Assembly (NCBI GenBank): GCA_964247055.1
Contig: OZ176053.1
Location: forward strand, 4,960,001-5,024,000
Length of the DNA stretch: 64,000 bases
Reading direction: 5' to 3'
DNA from: Paragordius varius
Lineage: Eukaryota; Nematomorpha
Positions 40,491 to 53,047 of this stretch are shown piece after piece. The number at the start of each line of letters is the position of its first letter. Positions within the stretch are counted from its first letter, which is position 1. Made by a program: the position numbers and the translations under genes. Below the pieces are notes generated by a model. The model searched no databases. It saw only the letters and a program-made list of their open reading frames with translations, and was not told the origin of the DNA.

Positions 40491-43400
40491 GACCTTACAC
40501 CTATCCATCCTAATACTGATAAGTGGCGGCTTCGGTGACCGATGGATGTGGAAAACAATAATGGGATAAAATAGACAGTTGCATCAATTTAGTCGAGTCT
40601 AACATTAAACCGTCCGGCAAATCTGTTACGAATAAGCTCTCAGCCAAAATAACCGACATTTTACACTGCATCTATCCTAATACTGAAAAGTGGCAGTTTC
40701 GGTGAGGGATGGATGTAAAACACAAATGGGAAATCTAATAAGACAGTTGCATCAAGTTGGTCAAGTCTTACATTAAACCGTCCGGCAAAAGCTGTTTCGA
40801 TTTAGTACTCAGCCAACCCACATTTTACACTCTATCTATCCTAATACTGAAAAGTGGCAGTTTCGGTGACGGATGGATGTAAAACACAAAAATGGGATAA
40901 TCTAATACAGTTGCATCAAGTTGGCCAAGTCATACATTAAACCGTCCGGCAAAAGCTGTTTCGAATTAGTTCTCAACCAAATCAACCCACATTTTACACT
41001 CTATCCATCCTAATAACTAAAAGTGGCGGCTTCGGTGACGGATGGATGTAAAACACAAAAATGGGATAATCTAATGAGACAGTGGCATCAAGTTGGCCAA
41101 GTCATACATTAAACCGTCCGGCAAAATCTGTTTCAAATTAGTTCTCAGCCAAAATTACCCACATTTTACACTCTATCTATCCTAATACTGAAAAGTGGCA
41201 GTTTCGGTGACGGATGGATGTAAAACACAAAAATGGGAAATATAATAAGACAGTTGCATAAAGTTGGCCAAATTACACATTAAACCGTCCGGCAAAATTT
41301 GTTTCGAATTAGTTCTCAACCAAAATAACCCACATTTTACACTCTATTCATCCAAATAACTAAAAGTGGCGGCTTCGGTGACGGATGGATGTAAAACACA
41401 AAAATGGGATAATCTAATGAGACAGTGGCATCAAGTTGGCCAAGTCATACATTAAACCGTCCGGCAAAATCTGTTTCGAATGAGTTCTCAGCCAAAATAA
41501 CCCACATTTTACACTCTATCTATCCATAACTAAAAAGTGGCAGTTTTGGTGACGGATGGATGTAAAACACAAATGGGAAATCTAATAAGACAGTTGCACC
41601 AAGTTGGCCAAGTCATACATTAAACCGTCCGGCAAAATCTGTTTTGAATTAGTTTTCAGCCAAATTAACCCACATTTTACACTCTATCTATCCTAATACT
41701 GAAAAGTGGCAGTTTCGGTGACGGATGGATGTAAAACACAAAAATGGGATAATCTAATGAGACAGTGGCATCAGGTTGGCCAAGTCATACATTAAACCGT
41801 CCGGCAAAATATGTTTTGAATTAGTTCTCAGCCAAAATAACCCACATTTTACACTCTATCTATCCTAATACTGAAAAGTGGCAGTTTCGGTGACGGATGG
41901 ATGTAAAACACAAAAATGGGATAATCTTATACAGTTGCATCAAGTTGACCAAGTCATACATCAAACCGTCCGGCAAAATCTGTTTCGAATTAGTTCTCAG
42001 CCAAAATAACCCACATTTCACACTCTATCTATCCTATTACTGAAAAGTGGCAGTTTCGGTGACGGATGTGTAAAACACAAATGGGAAATCTAATAAGACA
42101 GTTGCATCAAGTTGGCCAAGTCATACATTAAACTGTCCGGCAAAATCTGTTTTGAATTAGTTGTCAGCCAAAATAACCCACATTTTACACTCTATCTATC
42201 CTAATACTGAAAAGTGGCAGTTTCGGTGACGGATGGATGTAAAACACAAAAATGGGATAATCTAATGAGACAGTGGCATCAAGTTGGCCAAGTCATACAT
42301 TAAACCGTCCGGCAAAATCTGTTTCGAATTAGTTTTCAGCCAAAATAACCCCCACATTTTACACTCTATTCATCCTAATAACTAAAAGTGGCGGCTTCGG
42401 TGACGGATGGATGTAAAACACAAAAATGGGATAATCTAATGAGACAGTGGCATCAAGTTGGCCAAGTCATACATTAAACCGTCCGGCAAAATCTGTTTTG
42501 AATTAGTTCTCAGCCAAAATAACCCACATTTTACACTCTATCTATCCTAATATTGAAAAGTGGCAGTTTCGGTGACGGATGGATGTAAAACACAAAAATG
42601 GGATAATCTAATACAGTTGCATCAAGTTGGCCAAGTCATACATTAAACCGTCCGGCAAAAGCTGTTTCGATTTAGTACTCAGCCAACCCACATTTTACAC
42701 TCTATCTATCCTAATAACTAAAAGTGGCGGCTTCGGTGACGGATGGATGTAAAACACAAAAATGGGATAATCTAATGAGACAGTTGCATCAAGTTGGCCA
42801 AGTCATACATTAAACCGTCCGGAAAAATCTGTTTCGAATTAGTTCTCAGCCAAAATAACCCACATTTTACACTCTATCTATCCTAATACTGAAAAGTGGC
42901 AGTTTCGGTGACGGATGGATGAAAAACACAAAAATGGGATAATCTAATGAGACAGTTGCATCAAGTTGGCCAAATTACACATTAAACCGTCCGGCAAAAT
43001 TTGTTTCGAATTAGTTCTCAACCAAAATAACCCACATTTTACACTCTATCCATCCTAATAACTAAAAGTGGCGGCTTCGGTGACGGATGGATGTGAAACA
43101 CAAAAATGGGATAATCTAATGAGACAGTTGCATCAAGTTGGCCAAATTAGACATTAAACCGTCCGGCAAAATTTGTTTCGAATTAGTTCTCAACCAAAAT
43201 AACCCACATTTTACACTCTATCCATCCTAATACTGAAAAGTGGCAGTTTTGGTGACGGATGGATGTAAAACACAAAAATGGGATAATCTAATGAGACAGT
43301 GGCATCAAGTTGGCCAAGTCATACATTAAACCGTCCGGCAAAATCTGTTTTGAATTAGTTCTCAGCCAAAATAACCCACATTTTACACTCTATCTATCCT

Positions 43401-44788
43401 AATATTGAAAAGTGGCAGTTTCGGTGACGGATGGATGTAAAACACAAAAATGGGATAATCTAATACAGTTGCATCAAGTTGGCCAAGTCATACATCAAAC
43501 CGTCCGGCAAAATTTGTTTCGAATTAGTTCTCAACCAAAATAACCCACATTTTACACTCTATCCATCCTAATACTAAAAAGTGGCAGTTTCGGTGACGGA
43601 TGGATGTAAAACACAAAAATGGGATAATCTAATGAGACAGTGGCATCAAGTTGGCCAAGTCATACATTAAACCGTCCGGCAAAATCTGTTTTGAATTAGT
43701 TCTCAGCCAAAATAACCCACATTTTACACTCTATCTATCCTAATACTGAAAAGTGGCAGTTTCGGTGACGGATGGATGTAAAACACAAAAATGGGATAAT
43801 CTAATGAGACAGTTGCATCAAGTTGGCCAAATTACACATTAAACCGTCCATCAAAATTTGTTTCAAATCAGTTCTCAGCCAAAATAACCCACATTTTACA
43901 CTCTATCTATCCTAATACTGAAAAGTGGCAGTTTCGGTGACGGATGGATGTAAAACACAAAAATGGGATCTAATGAGACAGTTGCATCAAGTTGGCCAAA
44001 TTACACATTAAACCGTCCGGCAAAATTTGTTTCGAATTAGTTCTCAACCAAAATAACCCACATTTTACACTCTATCTATCCTAATACTGAAAAGTGGCAG
44101 TTTCGGTGACGGATGGATGTAAAACACAAAAATAGGATAATCTAATGAGACAGTGGCATCAAGTTGTCCAAGTCATACATTAAACCGTCCGGCAAAATCT
44201 GTTTTGAATTAGTTCTCAGCCAAAATAACCCACATTTTACACTCTATCTATCCTAATACTGAAAAGTGGCAGTTTCGGTGACGGATGGATGTAAAACACA
44301 AAAATGGGATAATCTAATGAGACAGTTGCATCAAGTTGGCCAAATTACACATTAAACCGTCCGGCAAAATTTGTTTCAAATCAGTTCTCAGCCAAAATAA
44401 CCCACATTTTACACTCTATCTATCCTAATACTGAAAAGTGGCAGTTTCGGTGACGGATGGATGTAAAACACAAAAATGGGATCTAATGAGACAGTTGCAT
44501 CAAGTTGGCCAAATTACACATTAAACCGTCCGGCAAAATTTGTTTCGAATTAGTTCTCAACCAAAATAACCCACATTTTACACTCTATCTATCCTAATAC
44601 TGAAAAGTGGCAGTTTCGGTGACTGATGGATGTAAAACACAAAAATAGGATAATCTAATGAGACAGTGGCATCAAGTTGGCCAAGTCATACATTAAACCG
44701 TCCGGCAAAATCTGTTTTGAATTAGTTCTCAGCCAACCCACATTTTACACTCTATCTATCCTAATAACTAAAAGTGGCGGCTTCAGCA
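40491..44788. repeat. Satellite array, ~171-bp unit, ~25 copies
   Basis: Head-to-tail repeats, each marked by CATTTTACACTCTATC, GTGACGGATGGATG and ATTAAACCGTCCGGC. Counting CATTTTACAC from 40657 to 44741 gives 25 starts with spacings of 164-174 bp, most often 172 or 169 (mean about 170). Two main sub-types alternate (CTGAAAAGTGGCAG and ACTAAAAGTGGCGG). Over the last ~1.1 kb a three-unit higher-order period of 513 bp is visible. The array ends abruptly in the middle of a unit at AGTGGCGGCTTCAG. The first unit is more diverged, as at array edges. Open frames across it are chance. Confidence 0.97.
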
Positions 44789-45382
44789 TTACATCAGAAA
44801 CATCATATGCTATAACACATTTTTTTACACTTATCTCACAATTGTTTTGTAACAATACACTTATTAACAAAAAAATTGTCGTTATAGGCAATATATTTAA
44901 TTAATGTTTTATTATCTATATTTAACCCAAAAATAGGGTCACTATATCATACAAAAATAATAAATTTAAATCATATATAATATAGAGATGATTTTCGTGT
45001 CTTGTGAAAAAAAAATTGAAGAAAAGAGCGATTTCGTATACTCCTAATTTTTTTAAAACATACATTTTAAACCAAATTAAAAGTTATTGGCAAGATTTAT
45101 TTAAAAAATTAAAACTTCTATCATTTGTGTTTATTTCCAACTCTATATATTTCTAAAAATTATAATTATACAGACAAAACGTAATAAGTAAACGCAAATA
45201 TTTTGTTTATAAAATAAATCAGATTTTCTGAACCAGGGGTGTCCAACATCTTCTTGAACATCATATTCGACCCGCGAAATTTGTAAAATTATACTTAAAA
45301 AATCTTATTGTGTAAACAAATATTCTGAATAAGTTTATCCAAAAGGCAACGATGAAGAAATTAAATAATTACGAATCCCCAC

Positions 45383-45667
45383 CAATGGCGTACCGAGCAT
45401 TTGCGGCGCCCGGGTCATAAAACTTTTATGGCGCCCCCCCTTTTTTTTAAAGCCAATAAAACAATTTAGTAAAAAAAATAAACGTACTTAGGTCAATAAT
45501 AGAGTATATATTTTAGACTACCTAAATTGCTGAAAAATCTCATTTGAAAGTTCTTATTATTTTTGCATAATTAAAATATAATTTTAAAAAATCATTTAGG
45601 CGCCCCTAAAAAACGGAGCCCGGGACATGATGCACCCCCTTGCCCCCTCCCCCTCGGTATGCCCCTG
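45383..45667. mobile_element. Right flanking TIR element (285-bp deletion derivative)
   Basis: The left tip CAATGGCGTACCGAGCATTT and the right tip share both ends, and the subterminal sequence, with the 2.1-kb copy at 36453 (for example AGCCAATAAAACAATTTAG near the left end and TTGCTGAAAAATC near the right). The central ~1.8 kb is missing. Confidence 0.8.
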
Positions 45668-45675
45668 ACTTATGT
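45668..45675. repeat. Right 8-bp target-site duplication, ACTTATGT
   Basis: Identical to 36445-36452; follows directly after the CCCCTG tip. Confidence 0.85.
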
Positions 45676-45844
45676 AAAGATAAATTTAACAACCACTAAT
45701 ATTTCTTTATAATTTCATAATTCTACTTGGAACAAATGGAGTCATAAACCTAACATTAAATATTGCAAAAACTTTATATTATGAAAGCCTAAAAAATTTC
45801 TATTATATAGATATATATATCCTTTATTGATTACACATATATAA

Positions 45845-45848
<4 letters not shown>

Positions 45849-45914
<66 letters not shown>
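45849..45914. repeat. (AT)n microsatellite
   Basis: About 33 AT units in the 3' flank of the SGSH-like gene, about 110 bp past its stop codon. It creates a meaningless Ile/Tyr open frame. Confidence 0.95.
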
Positions 45915-45922
<8 letters not shown>

Positions 45923-46023
45923 AATAAGATATAAATATATTTCACATATACAAAAATATAAAATAAATTACATATAATACTGACTGATTGGATTAAGTAA
46001 TTATACAATTGGTGATTAAATAA

Positions 46024-49000
46024 TTAAAAATAAATAAGTTTTCCACAATGGCTAAACGGGTAATCCTGGTTACTGTCCTTAACTAGTTGGCCTCTTGGAA
46101 GGCACAACCAGGGGTCATACGTAAAGTTTTGCCATAACTGAAGTTTGTGCTTCAACCTGTGAAATGTGCGATTCAGATTGGCATCTTTATCACTCAACTC
46201 AAAGGCTTCTGGCTTGGCTTCGAATTTAGGGTGATACAAATTATTTCTATCATAATATTAAAATAAATAAAACTTTCTGATTTAAAACCAATTTGTCAAG
46301 TGTATTATGAAAATAAAGTATTTTAAATATAGAGATTTTATACAAAAATAGAATTAATATAATATCGTATAAATATTTTACAATTCAAGCGGATCCTGAT
46401 ATAGATCATAAAATTCCCATTCAGGACGAAAATAATATTGTCTTAATGTCAAATTGTTCCATTCGAGGGAACGTCCTGCCAATGTTCTACAAAAATATAC
46501 ATGTTTTATAAGAACAAAAAATGAGTGCGCGATAATGCAAAATAGCAATACCTGTTTAAGATATCTTGATATGTAGGGGATACATACAGATTTGAATCGA
46601 TTGGAAAAGGCGTCAGATGATTCAGATTATGAATCACTTTCATTTGCGACGCCATTTCGATGATCGATCTCATCGGATAGTATCCCGTAATTTCATGAAG
46701 GCTGGCGCTACCAAAAATATTGTTGGCCAATAAATGGTAGAACCGATGCCTACGATTTGCCAAAGGCAAATCCGGAAACATAACGGCAGGCGTTATGTTT
46801 AAGGATTGTGCCTTATGGTATAAATTTAAGGGGTTTAGTTGGTATGGGTAGGTAATATCAATATTCCGAGCCAGCTCAGCTGTCCAGGTACCATCGAAAG
46901 GACCGGTCATCATGAAAAACATTCGGATTGAATAGTATAGGGAATCAGACAAACTCGAATAGAAAGTGACTCGTTGTGGCCTCCTAACATTCTTATATGC
47001 TGTTAAATTACCAATTGAATCTAAAATATCTTGACCATTGGGAAACAAAGCAACGGCAACGTTTTCATTTCGATGATCACTATGTGTGGGCGATGGTTGA
47101 GGATTTGCTAAAGATTCTAAACTGTTGGAAATAACTATTTCATCATTAAAGTTAACATTTTTGTTCGTTGAATTTTTATATAAAACAGTTTTGGTGAAAT
47201 TGTCCAAATGATTGGGATTGATAGGATAGAACATTGAAAGTACGAAAGGAATTCTAACACCCAAATCGTAGAGATTTGTCCGACCTCGCGGAAAAGCCAC
47301 GCCATTGTCCGACATGTACATTACGCTACTCAAAGAATATCTCATGAGATGTTTCATTTCTCGTACCACCATACCAATCCCTACAAAAGCACATATTAAA
47401 ATTCAACACTTATAATAGGACAATAAAGATAGATTCCATAAAATTATCTCAAATATTATTCGTTTTACAATAGCTCCATAGCCTACTACCGAAAGTAACC
47501 TGTCAAAAGTAAATGTGTAGCAATAAGTATATATCAGGACCTAATAGCCTTACAAAAATATTAATAGTATAAATGCCGTATCTAGTTATATTTATGACTT
47601 ATTCATGAAATATTATTTAGTTTAAATTCTGTAAATATAAATATTTTTGTTTGTGAAATAGTATTTAAAATATCCACCTGGTAAATTATTTTTAATATTG
47701 ATAATCAAATACTTAAAATAATACATCAAGTGGTCTAGACAGCAACCTATACAAAAATTGTTTGATTAGGAATATTAGATATTTATGTAAATTAAGCTTA
47801 TTAAAAAATACCTTTCATATTTTAGTAAAATAAACGATATTAAATATTTTTACCTTTTATTATAAAATAATGTATTATAATATTCGTGTTCCCACGTTAA
47901 AACTCTTTAAGACAACAATAAGTGTCCTTATAAACCTGGAGATTAAATTTGAGGTGAAAAACATTCATAAAATTGTTATAATATAAAAAAATTTGATAAA
48001 AATCTATCTGACAATTTTATTATTAGGTATCTTATTAGAAGAATTATATTACATTTCTTATATCGATTAACACAATGAGGTCACCAAATCATGCCGAGCA
48101 CAAATAAAATAAGATAGAAAATATATGAATAGGAAATATTAAGCTGAGGCAGCATTGAAACAGTTATTAACAAAATAAATTATATTTTATAAAATATATT
48201 TTATATTTTTCATCTATAACTTAAATTATTAGAGACGCCAGTATTGTGAAAAAAATAATATAAAAGGGTCCTCAAATTATGTTTTAATAAGATTTTTTCA
48301 ATAATCAGTTAATCGTACTTGGAGGCGTCTTTTGTATATTAATTTATACTTTTTATTTTAATAATATGAATTATCAAGGCGACTACGGTAGTTAAGGTAA
48401 CGAATGTATAAAATAATCTTAAAAAATAATAAGTATTATATTTAAATACGTATAATGAATTGGATTACGTTTTATTTTCGTATATAATTGGGGTCGCCAG
48501 ATGGCATGATTTTAATTACAATAAATTAGAAAATAGATAGGCATACTAACATATTAATAGATTATTATTGAAAAACGATGTCAAATATTAAATAAAACTC
48601 AAGTTGATATATTAGTAATCAAGTTTACAATCTAGGTATCAAAATAGTAAACGTCTTTTAAAAACAAAATTGTGCATCTTAATTAAATTTTTAAGTAAAT
48701 GTTACCAGAATCTAGGCGACTTATAGTTTTGTACTGAGCGGCCAATTCCATCCGTGTCGTTGAAGTATCAGGGTAATAAGGTTCAACACTCTTGATTTTG
48801 TTGGCATCGTACTCTAAAGGCGTCCAATCAGGAATAGAATTTGAATTGGCGGAAATGGTAAAGTGTGTTTCGTTTCGATCCATGCCTAATAACAACTTAT
48901 CTTTACCATAAACACTCTTTAGAATAGATTCAATATTAAGGTTGCTGATTGGAACACTGATAGGTTTTCCATCTCCGAAACGTTCGCAATAAGGCCCATA

Positions 49001-49751
49001 TATTGGCATTAAGTTTTGATGGCACCGATGGGGATCTTGAAATGAAACAATAAGCAGGAAACTTCCATTAACTTCACTAATACCATTTTTCCTAAAAATA
49101 AGATAATGGTATATATTTTGGGGTAAAAATAAAATTTATTTTTGTAAACAAACTTTTTATAATCCTCAAATGCATTTCTAAACTTCCACAATTCATGCTT
49201 CATGAAGGTGGTGTTGCGGCCAATTTGCATAGAAGGATAGGTGTTATCTGTTGATTCAAAATGAAACCGAAACGATTCATCAGTCCCTACGTGTTTAGTA
49301 CCAATCAATCCTATTATAAGAATTTTGTATAACCTGTAAATATTTTGGTATTTTGCGCTAAATCATTGGATATAGAGGTGACGTCCAGACAGTTAAAATT
49401 ATGAACACCATTGTGTAAACCATACATTCCGTTTTGATGTTGAGGAAGGGCGGTGTAAAATGTCGCTCTGTATATTAATAAGAAAAGAGTAAACCTGCTC
49501 GAACTACAACTTGGTGAACTTGTGTAAGCTTTCATATAAACACCTCCATCCTGCATAATATATTGGAGGTGTGGCATTTTACAATAAGGATGGTCATATA
49601 ATTCTGATTCAAAACCGGCATCATCACCTAAAAAAGTTATAAAAACCATACCAATGATGATTATTGCATTAAAAGCAAAACCCAAATCTAAAAGCGCTAA
49701 AAAATTCAAAAAGTATAGCATTTGGTACCGAATTGTGAAAAATATAAACAT
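46024..49751 (-). CDS. SGSH: N-sulfoglucosamine sulfohydrolase (sulfamidase) homologue, 8 exons
   Basis: Lysosomal sulfatase-family enzyme that removes N-linked sulfate from terminal glucosamine during heparan sulfate degradation. Exons: 49652-49751, 49495-49627, 49334-49467, 49154-49310, 48706-49091, 46552-47380, 46382-46486, 46024-46246. All GT...AG phases close; 688 residues from the first ATG (678 from the second, at 49721, which gives a better signal peptide). Active-site set visible: DDAGFES (35-41), the formylglycine site CSSSR (74-78), ALPQHQNGMYGLH, KHVG (128-131), QDPHRC (193-198), SDNGVAFPRGRTNLY (327-341). The end carries YPMRS, FPID, YVSPTYQDILNR and YDPWLCLP, as in human SGSH (502 residues). 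Oddities: Ser where the family usually has Pro in CxPSR, an insertion of over 100 residues after GRTNLY, and introns of 24, 27 and 23 nt at the 5' end. Partial copies lie at 52-53.5 and 60-61 kb. Confidence 0.94.
49311..49333 (-). other. 23-nt third intron of the SGSH-like gene
   Basis: Begins GTTATAC and ends ATAATAG. Removal joins KIFTG to LIGTKHVG (human VRTGIIGKKHVG); it is not a multiple of three, so it must be spliced. Confidence 0.88.
49468..49494 (-). other. 27-nt second intron, inside the CSSSR codon run
   Basis: Begins GTTTACTC and ends ATACAG; it splits the arginine codon of the sulfatase active-site motif. Removal gives CSSSRATFYTALPQHQNG (human CSPSRASLLTGLPQHQNG). It is a multiple of three and has no in-frame stop. 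Confidence 0.85.
49628..49651 (-). other. 24-nt first intron of the SGSH-like gene
   Basis: Begins GTATGG and ends TTTTAG, directly before the catalytic aspartates. Removal gives NAIIIIGDDAGFES (human NALLLLADDGGFES). It is a multiple of three without a stop, so retention would add eight residues. Confidence 0.85.
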
Positions 49752-52329
49752 ATGGTTGAATGAATATAAAAAAATGTTTGATTAAAATATGATAATCTGT
49801 ATTTTAAAAAAGAATATTAACATTGAGGCAATTTTCAGGAAATCTGAGTTAAAGATTTTTAAATCCTATATGTACCCTAGGTCATTAAGTGGTTACTAAC
49901 ACTTTGATTTAATTGATGTATTAACTAACGACCCTACACCATATTTAAACTATTATCATTAAAAAACTTCTGAAAGGGGCAAATCCAAATTTTATGCTTG
50001 TAGCCAAAAAACATATTTACATGACCCAAAATAACTATATACCTACTTTTAAAACCTTTATATCAAAGTATTTTTGCCATTTTTTTTAACTTTTACAAAA
50101 TCGTGTGTTTATTCTGACGAAAATTTGTTTTCATAATTTAATATAATATTATAACCAGAAATAATGGTTTATTTTGCAGGTTTTTATATACCTATTGCGT
50201 AAATATCATGTTGACTAAATTTTTACGTTGAGGAATTGGGTAATATCAAGTTTTGTGTAAAAAAAATTATTTCTATTTTGGTTCACAATGTTATATAAAT
50301 GCAAACTTTTGCAATGATTAAAAATTATTTCACATATTTTGAAATATTTAATTTTAACACTTTATGACCGAAGGTAGTTTTGAGGGCATTTATGTTCCTT
50401 AAAAAATATTTTTATCAGGGTGCCAAATTTAAGAATATCCTCTCCTTAGCCTTTTGACCGAATGAGATATAAAAAGATAAAAAAAACGTAAATTATAAAA
50501 AATACTCACCTCAAACATTTTTGCCACCATTTTTTACCCGCCCAAACATCAGACAATTAAACAATATAAATAATTAACGTTGGGAAGTTATTTGATTGCA
50601 ATTTAGCAGCAAACATTTGATATTTATTGATTTTAGATCAGCTGTGTGCTTAAATCGTGTTTCAGATATATTCAAATTCGGGACTATAGAAGATTAACTG
50701 TAATAATTATAATTTTTTTATATTAACTGTAAAAATTATAATTTTTTTAACAGTTGAGGAGAGTGATAAATTTCAACCCAAAAAAAATTTTAAACAGTAG
50801 TTCGTTCACTCTATGAGGTAAGACACTAAAATGTCATACAAAAATAAAAATGTAATAAAGTCGTCACCAACAGCCCAAATTTAAATGTCCTTAAAATGAA
50901 TGTATATTCTTGTTAAAAGCCTATTAAAGATCCCCACCTAGTAAGAAAAAGAAAAATTTCGAAAAATTTAAGTTACAAAAATTTAAAGTTGCTAGCCCGT
51001 GTTAGAAAAACGATACACTAATTAATGATAATTTTCATATTTTTAACAATCCGCTAAGATTGAATATTTGAAGTTTGCCCTTCAGTACAAAATCACCACC
51101 GCAAAAAATGTGGGTTATATACAAATAGGCAATTCAATATCTGAAAAAATTTTGGGCATCATCAATTCAATATTTTTTATGAGCTGAAAAGACATTATTT
51201 AAACCTCAGTTCAGACACTTCAAAAAAATGGGTATTTTAATAGACTTGGAGCCTATTTTTTAATTAATTAAGCCACTTTAAATTTAAAATTCATTTATAA
51301 GTGCAGAGTGTAACTGAGACATATTTCAAAAATCTATAAATAGCGCAATATTCAAGTTTTATAGCCCCTACTATTGGGCCTATTGTCGCTTATGTTTTTT
51401 ATGATGTTAGAACTCAAGTTTTTTCGTGATATCATTAGGGTTTTGAAAGCGTACGATGAACCTTTTTGAATCAAAAAATACTTTATCATTATTTAGATAG
51501 AATTGTTAGTAGATTAGGACATTTTTGTGGTTAGATACGCCTTAAATGTATTCAGTGTATAATTGGTTTGATCTAATAATCGAATGCCTTTTTCTGACCA
51601 TGCTGTTCCTGACAAACTCAAAGAATGTTAAAATATGGTGCTTTTATTAAAATATTTTAGGTTTAAAAGATTATTTGACACAGCTATAAAAATAATATTT
51701 ATTATTGCCAATGATTTCACCATTAATAAATGCATATATGAATATTAATCACATAATATATAATCACTATACAAATAATTTAATTTGATTATTCACTTGA
51801 TAAACGTGTAAGGTTTAATCTCGTGTTTTTTTCATTAGGTTTAAGATTCTGCTGAACCTTTGCCCATGTTGATCAGGAAGCTTTGAATTACGAGAAAATA
51901 TCAACTATATATCCTATTACCGTAAGAAGTTTAGCGTCAATGGACACCCTAAAAATCAGTATAAAATGTTGATGTATATAAATAATGAAAATAATTTTGA
52001 ATTATATAAAACTAACCTATATCTTTGAAAATGTGAACCAAATAAGCAGCTAAATATCGATACCATCGGGGAAAGAGGGGACATCTGTCAACACAGGTAT
52101 TTGGCACATGTTTTTCAGCCTATAAAGCTATGACCCCTAAATTGTTTCGAATCGAATAATGTAAATGAAATATAAAACGTATAAATTTGAAACCAATTTG
52201 ATAAAGTGCATTATGAAAAAAGGGTGTTATAAATATTGTAAGCGTGCCTTAAATATAAAAATAATAATTAAAACTACAATTCTATGATATCCTTAATTTC
52301 ATGATACTCCCTACTCTAAGCGAAAATAA

Positions 52330-52690
52330 TTATGTTTCAAAGTTAATATGTTGTTTTCGAGCGAAATTCCTGCCAATGTTATAAAACTCTAGTTTGGAAC
52401 GAATACAAAAATAAAGAACGAAGTTTATTAACATATCTTAAAATGTCGGGGAGACATACAAATTTGCATCAATATGATAAGGCGTGAGATGATTCAGATT
52501 ATGAATCAACTTTTATTTCTGAACTCATCTCAATAATCGATCTCATCGGATAATATCCTGTAATTTCATGTAGGCTCGCGCTACCAAAAACATTATTAGC
52601 CTACAGGTGGTAAAAACGATGCTTACGATTGGCCCAAAGCAAATCATGAAACATTACAGCAGGCCCAATGTTTAAAGATGGTGCCTTGTG
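52330..52690 (-). pseudogene. Degraded partial SGSH copy, left arm
   Basis: On the minus strand the sequence still reads like the end of SGSH exon 6 (SLHEITGYYPMRSIIEM-like, near 52500-52590) and part of exon 7 (near 52340-52380), with stops and substitutions. It faces away from the better-preserved copy at 53048. Confidence 0.75.
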
Positions 52691-53040
52691 GTATTAAAAC
52701 GGGACCTGGTATACTTATATAAGGCCATTTTTCAACTAATGTATTCGTTTCATAATAAAAAAAATCCGTAGGAGATAGTACAAGGAATTTCACAAACTGC
52801 CATAAAATATGATCGGGTGTAGCTTCTTCCCACACTGTTATGCTAGTATCCCACATTGTTATGAGAAGTGTTATAGATTTCGTGATGAAGGATATGACAA
52901 TCACGGAGATTGCCTATTGAAATTTTTTCTTTGCCACAATCCTTGAACCTTACGGCAAGTGTTATGTAGATGGACCGTGTGGAATTAATATAATGAGCTA
53001 AATTCATACGGCCAACAATATTTTCGGGAGACGAGCCTAC
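52690..53040. other. Segment between the two SGSH fragments, kept in both arms
   Basis: Recurs inverted at about 60480-60830. On the minus strand it is open at 52644-52904 (contains MWDTSITVWEEATPD), and the counterpart frame at 60603-60833 is also open with similar residues. I do not recognise a family; it may be a further diverged exon or simply duplicated DNA. Confidence 0.4.
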
Positions 53041-53047
53041 AGTTGGC

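Larger units (their letters stand above)
36453..45667. mobile_element. Putative 9.2-kb composite transposon carrying a satellite
   Basis: Two copies of one inverted-repeat element (36453-38577 and 45383-45667), in the same orientation, bracket a satellite array. The outer left tip CAGTGGCGTACCGAG and the outer right tip CTCGGTATGCCCCTG are flanked by a perfect 8-bp direct repeat ACTTATGT (36445-36452, 45668-45675). The inner flanks (TTTCGCTT after 38577 and ATCCCCAC before 45383) match neither each other nor the outer repeat. The simplest reading is that the whole block inserted as one unit using its outermost ends, as a hAT-type (8-bp TSD) event. An alternative is a single element later expanded from within. 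Confidence 0.7.

Noticed and set aside
40491-44788. A CRISPR-like array
   Set aside because: The repeat unit is about 171 bp with no unique spacers; this is a eukaryotic tandem satellite.
44677-44904. A plus-strand open frame
   Set aside because: It spans the edge of the satellite array and unrelated flank, with no protein character.
45742-46008. A minus-strand open frame rich in Ile and Tyr
   Set aside because: Produced by the AT microsatellite at 45849-45914.
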